The position numbers and the translations under genes were made by a program. This document shows, in pieces, positions 13,917 through 18,403 of a stretch of 18,403 nucleotides of DNA. Origin of the DNA: Yinghuangia elevatio (GTDB taxonomy: Bacteria > Actinomycetota > Actinomycetes > Streptomycetales > Streptomycetaceae); contig NZ_JBEZFP010000174.1 of assembly GCF_040649515.1 (NCBI RefSeq), positions 1 through 18,403 of the forward strand. The letters run 5' to 3'. A model generated the notes under the pieces. That model was not told the DNA's origin and did not search any database. It saw nothing but the letters and a program-made list of their open reading frames with translations. Position 1 is the first letter of the stretch. Every line of letters starts with the position of its first letter.

Positions 13917-13954
13917 CCGGTGTCCCGCACTCCTCCCCGAGTGCGGGACACCGG
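13917..13954. terminator. Perfect 16-bp-stem hairpin between convergent genes
   Basis: CCGGTGTCCCGCACTC (13917-13932) pairs perfectly with GAGTGCGGGACACCGG (13939-13954) around a 6-nt loop. It lies between the zinc-ribbon gene and the convergent allophanate-hydrolase-like gene and is probably a bidirectional terminator. Confidence 0.85.
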
Positions 13955-13980
13955 TGTTCGCGGTCCGGGCCGCGGCAGCG

Positions 13981-14101
13981 GTGGCGGCTGCCGTGGAAGC
14001 AGTGGCAGCCGTGGCAGCAGTGGCGGTCCGTGGCAGCAGTGACAGCCGTGGCGGCCGTGGCGGCCGTGGCGGCCGTGGCGGCCGTGGCGGCCGTGGCGGC
14101 C
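13981..14101. repeat. 9-bp tandem array GTGGCGGCC
   Basis: Six exact copies of GTGGCGGCC at 14048-14101 follow seven degenerate copies (GTGGCAGCC, GTGGCAGCA, GTGACAGCC and similar) from 13981, with small length breaks. The array ends 10 bp before the stop of the convergent gene at 14111, so it is intergenic. Copy number may vary between strains. Confidence 0.85.
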
Positions 14102-14110
14102 GCCGGAGGG

Positions 14111-14500
14111 TCAGCTCTCCCGGCCCAGGGTCTTCAGGTAGTTGCGCCAGCCGCCGAACTCGGTGATCTCCTTGTGCTTCCCGGTCTCCAGCTCGCCGAC
14201 CCGCAGGACCATCGAGAACGACGCGGAGCCGTCCTCCAGCTTGATGATGCCGAACTCCAGCTCGGCCGGCTCGGTGGGCAGGAGTTCGTCGCGCAGCACC
14301 TCTTCGGGGACCTCGTACACCTCGCCCTCGATCTGGGTGTCCACGCTCGGATCGGGGAGCAGACCGGGGCAGCGGTCGCCGATCGAGAAGAAGCGGTGGC
14401 CGGGGGCGGTGCGGGTCTTCATGACCAGCGGCGCGCCCTTGAGGTGGTGGTGGAAGGGGCCGCCTTCCATCGCCTGGCCGTTGAGGAACATGCGAGCCAT
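14111..14500 (-). CDS. Stand-alone protein related to the allophanate hydrolase C-terminal domain
   Basis: 129 residues. The pattern resembles the small C-terminal domain of allophanate hydrolase (AtzF/DUR1,2 C-domain, gamma-glutamylcyclotransferase-like fold): an N-terminal MFLNGQAMEGGPFHHHL, TRTAPGHRFFSIGDRCPG, EGEVYEVPEEVLRDELL, LEFGIIKLEDG and the characteristic ITEFGGWRNYLKTL end. No amidase domain is present, so it is not a full allophanate hydrolase. ATG 14500 has AGGAG upstream. It lies downstream of malate synthase on the same strand, past a strong hairpin. In the full enzyme this domain acts on the N-carboxycarbamate made by the amidase; a role here in ureide or urea chemistry is inference only. 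Confidence 0.72.
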   Translation of the reverse strand: MARMFLNGQAMEGGPFHHHLKGAPLVMKTRTAPGHRFFSIGDRCPGLLPDPSVDTQIEGEVYEVPEEVLRDELLPTEPAELEFGIIKLEDGSASFSMVLRVGELETGKHKEITEFGGWRNYLKTLGRES

Positions 14501-14535
14501 GCGGACTCCTGGGTTCTGGTGCGGATCCAACGGGA

Positions 14536-14563
14536 GGTCGGAAGATCCGGACGGGTCGGAAGA
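14536..14563. repeat. Direct repeat GGTCGGAAGA x2 upstream of the allophanate-hydrolase-like gene
   Basis: GGTCGGAAGA occurs at 14536-14545 and 14554-14563, 18 bp apart, immediately upstream of the ribosome-binding site of the 14500 start. Possible regulator half-sites; no independent support. Confidence 0.4.
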
Positions 14564-14577
14564 GTTCGAAGGAGGGT

Positions 14578-14647
14578 GCGGAACGACCGGGGGCGTCTCG
14601 ACGGGACGCGCCCCCGCGACCGTCGGGACCCCGCCCGGTCGTTCCGC
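14578..14647 (-). terminator. Large hairpin downstream of malate synthase
   Basis: GCGGAACGACCGGG (14578-14591) pairs perfectly with CCCGGTCGTTCCGC (14634-14647), and a smaller GC-rich hairpin fits inside. It lies 21 bp past the malate synthase stop. It is a probable terminator or partial terminator before the next gene. Confidence 0.75.
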
Positions 14648-14668
14648 GTTCGTGGTGCCCGGCGCGCC

Positions 14669-16273
14669 TCAGTCGAGGAGGGCGTAGCCGGGCAGGGTGA
14701 GGAAGTCGGGGAAGTCGTCGGCGAGGGCGACCTGCAGGAACAGGTCGCGGGCCGCCGTCCAGCGGCCGGCCTCGAAGGCCGTGTCGCCCAACTCCTCCCG
14801 CAGGTGCCCGAGTTCCTCGGTGAGGTGGCGGCGCACCAGCTCGGCGGTGACCTTCTCGCCGGTGTCCGCGAGCACCACGCCGTTGTTGACCCACTGCCAC
14901 ACCTGCGAGCGGGAGATCTCGGCGGTCGCGACGTCCTCCATGAGGCCGAAGACCCCGACCGCGCCGTGGCCGCGCAGCCACGCCTCCAGGTAGCGCAGGC
15001 CGACGCCGACCGCGTTGTGCAGGCCGACCGAGGTCGTCCCGCCGCCCGCCAAGGCGACGTCGAGGAGCTGGTCCGCGGTCACCTCGACCTCGTCGCGCAG
15101 CCGGTCGAGCTGGGCCGGGCGGTCGCCGAGCACCGCGTCGAACGCCTCGCGGCAGACCGGCACCAGGTCCGGGTGCGCGACCCACGACCCGTCGAAGCCG
15201 TCGCCGGCCTCGCGGTCCTTGTCGTCCCGGACCTTCGCCAACGCGGCGGCGTTGGCGGCGGCGTCGCGCCGCGACGGGATGACGGCCGACATACCGCCTA
15301 TGGCGTACGCGCCGCGCCGGTGGCAGGTCTTGACGAGCAGTTCGGTGTACGCCCGCATGAACGGCGCCGTCATCGTCACCGAGTTGCGGTCCGGCAGGAC
15401 GAACGCCTCGCCCGCGTCCCGGAAGTTCTTCACGATGGAGAACAGGTAGTCCCACCGCCCGGCGTTCAAGCCCGAGGCGTGGTCCCGCAGTTCGTACAGG
15501 ATCTCGTCCATCTCGAACGCCGCGGTGATGGTCTCGATGAGCACCGTCGCGCGGATCGTGCCGCGCGGGATGCCGAGCACGTCCTGCGCGTGGTTGAACA
15601 CGTCGTTCCACAGCCGCGCCTCGAGGTGGCTCTCGGTCTTCGGCAGGTAGAAGTACGGGCCGGAGCCGCGCGCGAGCAGGCGTACCGCGTTGTGGAAGAA
15701 GTACAGGCCGAAGTCGAACAGCGCACCCGCGACCGGGGTCCCGTCGACCAGCACGTGGCGCTCGTCGAGGTGCCAGCCGCGCGGCCGCATGACTACGGTG
15801 GCCAGCTCGTCGTCCGGCTTGAGGGTGTACGACTTGCCCTCGGCGGTCGTGAAGTCCACCCGCCGCTCGTACGCGTCGACCAGGTTGCGCTGGTGCGCGA
15901 CGACGTTGTGCCAGGTCGGCGCGGAGGCGTCCTCGAAGTCCGCGAGCCACACCTTGGCCCCGGAATTGAGGGCGTTGATGGTCATCTTGCGGTCCGCAGG
16001 ACCGGTGATCTCCACCCGCCGGTCGCGCAGCTTGGGCGGCGCGGCGGCCACCCGCCACTCGGACTCGCGGACGCCACGGGTCTCGGGCAGGAAGTCCAGG
16101 CGGCCGGTCCGGGCGATCTCGGCGCGCTTCTCCTGCCGCTTGGCGAGGAGTTCGGCGCGGCGGCCGCCGAAGCGGCGCTGCAGGTCCGCGACGAAGCGCA
16201 GCGCCTCGGTGGTCAGGATCTCCTCCCCGCGCGGCACGGGGCCGCCGGTCACGGTGACGACCGGTGCGGTCAT
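14669..16273 (-). CDS. aceB: Malate synthase A
   Basis: Condenses glyoxylate with acetyl-CoA to malate. 534 residues, the normal length for the A isoform. Signature segments: TGPADRKMTINALNSGAKVW, WLADFEDASAPTWHN, LKPDDELATVVMRPRGWH, TVLIETITAAFEMDEILYEL with catalytic acids, HASGLNAGRWDYLFSIVKNF, RGAYAIGGMSAVIPSRRD, DGSWVAHPDLVPV, and the C-terminal SQVWQWVNNGVVLADTGEKV. ATG 16273 has AGAGGAG (16280-16286) upstream. It lies 120 bp after malic enzyme on the same strand and is probably co-transcribed. Here it consumes glyoxylate from allantoin rather than from isocitrate lyase, which is not in the window (inference). Confidence 0.96.
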   Translation of the reverse strand: MTAPVVTVTGGPVPRGEEILTTEALRFVADLQRRFGGRRAELLAKRQEKRAEIARTGRLDFLPETRGVRESEWRVAAAPPKLRDRRVEITGPADRKMTINALNSGAKVWLADFEDASAPTWHNVVAHQRNLVDAYERRVDFTTAEGKSYTLKPDDELATVVMRPRGWHLDERHVLVDGTPVAGALFDFGLYFFHNAVRLLARGSGPYFYLPKTESHLEARLWNDVFNHAQDVLGIPRGTIRATVLIETITAAFEMDEILYELRDHASGLNAGRWDYLFSIVKNFRDAGEAFVLPDRNSVTMTAPFMRAYTELLVKTCHRRGAYAIGGMSAVIPSRRDAAANAAALAKVRDDKDREAGDGFDGSWVAHPDLVPVCREAFDAVLGDRPAQLDRLRDEVEVTADQLLDVALAGGGTTSVGLHNAVGVGLRYLEAWLRGHGAVGVFGLMEDVATAEISRSQVWQWVNNGVVLADTGEKVTAELVRRHLTEELGHLREELGDTAFEAGRWTAARDLFLQVALADDFPDFLTLPGYALLD

Positions 16274-16325
16274 GTGACACTCCTCTGTTCTCCACTGGGC
16301 GGAAAGGACGGTGCCGGTCCGGATG

Positions 16326-16354
16326 GCCGACCGAGGGGACGGAACCCGGTCGGC
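16326..16354 (-). terminator. Modest hairpin between malic enzyme and malate synthase
   Basis: GCCGACCG (16326-16333) pairs with CGGTCGGC (16347-16354) across a 13-nt loop. Weak compared with the other hairpins; it may trim expression between the two genes rather than end transcription. Confidence 0.35.
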
Positions 16355-16393
16355 GGCGGGCCGCGACGAATCGATGGTGACCCGGATCGCGGC

Positions 16394-17773
16394 TCAGGCA
16401 CAGGCGGCGCGCACGGCGCCGGCCACCGCGCCCGCCACTTCGGGATCGAACACACTCGGCACGATGAAACCCGCGTTGAGCTGTTCGGGTGCCACCCGGT
16501 CGGCGATCGCGCCGGCCGCGGCGCGCAGCATGTCGTCGGTGACGGCCGAGGCTCCCGCGTCCAGCAGGCCGCGGAAGATGCCCGGGAAGGCCAGCACGTT
16601 GTTGATCTGGTTGGGCAGGTCGCTACGCCCGGTGGCGACCACGGCGGCATGCCGGGCGGCCGCGGCGGGGTCGACCTCGGGGTCGGGGTTGGACAGTGCG
16701 AAGACGACCGCCCGTTCGGCCATCGCGGCGATGTCGGAGCCGGTCAGGAGGTTGGGGGCGGAGACGCCGATGAACACGTCGGCGCCGACCACGGCCTGCG
16801 CGAGGGTCCCGAAGAACCCTTCGGAGTTGGTGTTGTCGGCCACCCACTGCCGGTCCGCGTCCAGGCCCTCCTGCAAGCGGTGCACGGCGCCGTTGCGGCC
16901 GCACGCGATGATCTCGCGGGGGCCGAGCGGCAGCAGCAGCCGGATGATCGCATTGCCGGCCGCGCCGACGCCGGACAGGACGATGCGGCAGTCGCGGATG
17001 TCCTTGCCGACGACCTTGAGCGCGTTGTGCAGCGCGGCGAGGACGACGACGGCAGTGCCGTGCTGGTCGTCGTGGAAAACCGGGATGTCGAGGCGTTCGC
17101 GCAGGCGCCGCTCGATCTCGAAGCAGCGCGGTGCGGAGATGTCCTCCAGGTTGACCCCGCCGTACACCGGCGCCAGCAGCTCGACGGTGCGGACGATCTC
17201 GTCGACGTCCTGGCTGTCGACGCACACCGGCCACGCGTCCACGCCCGCGAACTGCTTGAAGAGGGCGGCTTTGCCCTCCATCACGGGCAGTGCGGCGGCG
17301 GGACCGATGTCGCCGAGGCCGAGCACCGCCGAGCCGTCGGTCACCACGGCGACGGTGTTGCGCTTGACCGTCAGGCGGCGCGCGTCCTCCGGGTTCTCGG
17401 CGATCGCGGTGCACACGCGGGCGACGCCGGGGGTGTACGCGCGGGACAGGTCGTCGCGGTGCCGCAGCTGCACCTTGGGGACGACCTCCAGCTTGCCGCC
17501 GAGGTGCATCAGGAACGTACGGTCGCTGACCTTGTGCACGGTGACGCCCGGGACGTCGCCGAGCGCCTTGGCGACCGCGTCGGCGTGCGGGCCGTCGACG
17601 GTGTCGCAGGTCAGGTCCACCATGATGCGGTCGGGCCCCGAGTCGACCACGTCGAGGGCGGTGAGCACCGCGCCGGCCTCGCCGACACGTGTCGTGAGCA
17701 GGCCCGCGACGCCGATCGAGACGGGCGCCTCGACGCGCAGGGTGATGGAGCAGCCAGGGCTTGGGGCCGACAT
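16394..17773 (-). CDS. Malic enzyme with N-terminal ACT domain
   Basis: Oxidatively decarboxylates malate to pyruvate. 459 residues. Residues about 8-85 look like an ACT regulatory domain (LRVEAPVSIGVAGLLTTRVG to VHKVSDRTFLMHL). The catalytic part follows with DDLSRAYTPGVARVC, LGLGDIGPAAALPVMEGKAA, KQFAGVDAWPVCVDSQDVDE, GGVNLEDISAPRCFEIE, IPVFHDDQHGTAVV, the dinucleotide motif SGVGAAGNAIIR, ALSNPDPEVDP and TGRSDLPNQINNVLAFPGI. NAD versus NADP preference is not decided. It starts at ATG 17773, about 40 nt after the predicted transcription start. With malate synthase it forms a glyoxylate-to-pyruvate branch. The fused ACT domain suggests allosteric control by a small ligand. Confidence 0.94.
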   Translation of the reverse strand: MSAPSPGCSITLRVEAPVSIGVAGLLTTRVGEAGAVLTALDVVDSGPDRIMVDLTCDTVDGPHADAVAKALGDVPGVTVHKVSDRTFLMHLGGKLEVVPKVQLRHRDDLSRAYTPGVARVCTAIAENPEDARRLTVKRNTVAVVTDGSAVLGLGDIGPAAALPVMEGKAALFKQFAGVDAWPVCVDSQDVDEIVRTVELLAPVYGGVNLEDISAPRCFEIERRLRERLDIPVFHDDQHGTAVVVLAALHNALKVVGKDIRDCRIVLSGVGAAGNAIIRLLLPLGPREIIACGRNGAVHRLQEGLDADRQWVADNTNSEGFFGTLAQAVVGADVFIGVSAPNLLTGSDIAAMAERAVVFALSNPDPEVDPAAAARHAAVVATGRSDLPNQINNVLAFPGIFRGLLDAGASAVTDDMLRAAAGAIADRVAPEQLNAGFIVPSVFDPEVAGAVAGAVRAACA

Positions 17774-17808
17774 CGGTGTCCTCGTTCCTCGTTCCCGGTC
17801 GCGGCGAG

Positions 17809-17844
17809 TTCTGTAGAGTGGAGATTAGTTTCTGACATACGGAA
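17809..17844. promoter_or_regulatory. Two operator-like sites TTCTG-N5-YGGAR, 21 bp apart
   Basis: TTCTGACATACGGAA (17830-17844) is a near-palindrome almost identical in its arms to the hyi site at 8974. TTCTGTAGAGTGGAG (17809-17823) is a degenerate copy starting exactly 21 bp away, the spacing seen at 8953/8974. The better copy fills the spacer of the malic enzyme promoter and the weaker one overlaps its -10. It is probably bound by the adjacent IclR-type regulator (inference). Confidence 0.68.
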
Positions 17845-17850
17845 TTTCAA
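17822..17850 (-). promoter_or_regulatory. Promoter of the malic enzyme-malate synthase operon
   Basis: On the minus strand TTGAAA (17845-17850), a 17-bp spacer, then TAATCT (17822-17827). This is the best sigma-70-type promoter in the window. Transcription would start near 17815, giving a leader of about 40 nt. Confidence 0.7.
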
Positions 17851-17861
17851 CAAGTTGTTGA
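17847..17861. promoter_or_regulatory. Palindrome TCAACAA-G-TTGTTGA over the malic enzyme -35
   Basis: TCAACAAGTTGTTGA has perfect 7-bp arms. It overlaps the -35 hexamer of the malic enzyme promoter and lies about 88 bp upstream of the divergent IclR start. It is of the same class as 9004-9018 and 9792-9806. Confidence 0.65.
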
Positions 17862-17870
17862 GAAGTCCTC

Positions 17871-17910
17871 GGGTTGCATCGGGTTACGTCGGGTTGCATC
17901 GGGCCACATC
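17871..17910. repeat. Four tandem 10-bp repeats in the IclR gene leader
   Basis: GGGTTGCATC, GGGTTACGTC, GGGTTGCATC and GGGCCACATC follow one another without gaps, so each lies one helical turn from the next. They end 26 bp before the GGAGGAG ribosome-binding site of the regulator. Could be a phased protein-binding array or a leader element. Confidence 0.7.
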
Positions 17911-17948
17911 CGGACGAGGACGCGGCACCGGCATGTGGAGGAGTCAGG

Positions 17949-18403
17949 ATGGCCGAGCGGGCACCCGGGGGCGTGCAGTCCCTGGAACGGGCATTCGACC
18001 TGCTCGAGGTCCTCGCCGACGCGGGCGGCGTACTGGGCCTGAGCGACCTCGCGGCCCGGTCCGGCCTGCCGATGCCGACCATCCACCGGTTGGTGCGGAC
18101 CCTGGTGCGCCTGGGCTACCTGCGTCAGGACGCCTCGCGCCGCTACACCCTCGGACCGCGGCTGATCCGGCTCGGCGAGACCGCCGGGCGCCTGCTCGGC
18201 TCGTGGGCCCGGCCGTACCTCGCCGAACTGATGGAGTCCACCGGCGAGACCGCGAACCTCGCGGTGCTGGAGTCCGGCGAGGTCGTGTACGTCGGCCAGG
18301 TGCCGTCCCGGCACTCGATGCGGATGTTCACCGAGGTCGGGCGGCGCGTCCAGCCGCACTGCACGGCCGTCGGCAAGGCCCTGCTCGCGCAACTCCCCGA
18401 GGA
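17949..18403 (+). CDS. allR: IclR-family transcriptional regulator, probably AllR-like (3' end cut by window edge)
   Basis: Only the first 151 residues are present. The N-terminal winged helix spans about residues 9-70: VQSLERAFDLLEVLADAGGV, then LSDLAARSGLPMPTIHRLVR as helix-turn-helix and LGYLRQDASRRYTLGPRLIR as wing. The effector domain begins with ARPYLAELMESTGETANLAV and includes VVYVGQVPSRHSMRMFTEVG and CTAVGKALLAQ, where IclR proteins bind small acids. ATG 17949 has GGAGGAG 5 nt upstream. It is divergent from malic enzyme-malate synthase with paired IclR-like operators between them. E. coli AllR, of the same family, represses allantoin and gcl genes and responds to allantoin and glyoxylate; the same role here is inferred from position. 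The symbol is tentative. Confidence 0.85.
   Translation, partial: MAERAPGGVQSLERAFDLLEVLADAGGVLGLSDLAARSGLPMPTIHRLVRTLVRLGYLRQDASRRYTLGPRLIRLGETAGRLLGSWARPYLAELMESTGETANLAVLESGEVVYVGQVPSRHSMRMFTEVGRRVQPHCTAVGKALLAQLPE

Noticed and set aside
13981..14101. CRISPR array or G-quadruplex cluster
   Set aside because: Gapless 9-bp units without spacers are not CRISPR, and the G runs are only two long, giving little quadruplex support.
13233..16295. 1020-residue open frame on the minus strand
   Set aside because: Runs out of frame through malate synthase, the orphan gene, the repeats and antisense to the zinc-ribbon gene; the Pro-Arg repeats come from the 9-bp array.

Overview
The window is very GC-rich, with near-universal G/C at third codon positions, frequent GTG starts, ATGA/GTGA gene overlaps and TANNNT-type promoter elements. 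This points to an actinomycete, most likely Streptomyces or a close relative. I recognise no mobile element, CRISPR array, tRNA or rRNA. It is a compact catabolic island that takes purine breakdown products (8-oxoguanine, urate, allantoin) down to central carbon metabolism.

Layout, left to right. (1) 1-1064, minus: 3'-truncated heme catalase. (2) 1245-5045, minus: operon glycerate kinase -> allantoinase -> allantoicase. (3) 5046-5428: 383 bp without a gene, holding a perfect 16-bp palindrome and two very strong hairpins. (4) 5429-8924, minus: ATGA-coupled operon hydroxypyruvate isomerase -> tartronate semialdehyde reductase -> glyoxylate carboligase. (5) 9075-9706, plus, divergent: a small MTH1187/thiamine-binding-like protein coupled to a small helix-turn-helix protein. 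(6) 9898-13094, plus: operon OHCU decarboxylase, 5-hydroxyisourate hydrolase, urate oxidase, 8-oxoguanine-deaminase-like amidohydrolase. (7) 13374-13868, plus: zinc-ribbon protein of unknown function, then a perfect 16-bp-stem hairpin and a GTGGCGGCC-type tandem array. (8) 14111-17773, minus: malic enzyme -> malate synthase A -> a stand-alone protein resembling the C-terminal domain of allophanate hydrolase. (9) 17949-end, plus, divergent: 5' part of an IclR-family regulator, probably AllR-like.

How the genes fit together. 8-oxoguanine is deaminated to urate. Urate oxidase makes 5-hydroxyisourate and H2O2, the latter a substrate for the catalase. HIU hydrolase and OHCU decarboxylase give allantoin, which allantoinase and allantoicase convert to ureidoglycolate plus urea. 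Glyoxylate released from ureidoglycolate has two exits here: the glycerate route (Gcl, GlxR/Hyi, glycerate kinase), and malate synthase followed by malic enzyme. No recognisable ureidoglycolate lyase or urease lies in the window.

The most interesting signals are: (a) the glyoxylate carboligase has Glu at the position where E. coli Gcl has its unusual Val51; (b) pairs of TTCYR-N5-YGGAR sites spaced exactly 21 bp occur in both divergent intergenic regions, one filling the 17-bp spacer of a good malic-enzyme promoter; (c) TCAACA-N3-TGTTGA-type palindromes recur at three promoters; (d) a thiamine-binding-like protein plus a small HTH protein are divergent from a thiamine-diphosphate enzyme operon; (e) a stand-alone allophanate-hydrolase C-domain-like protein sits in a cluster with a pathway gap at ureidoglycolate. 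All functional calls rest on reading the sequence; no searches were run.
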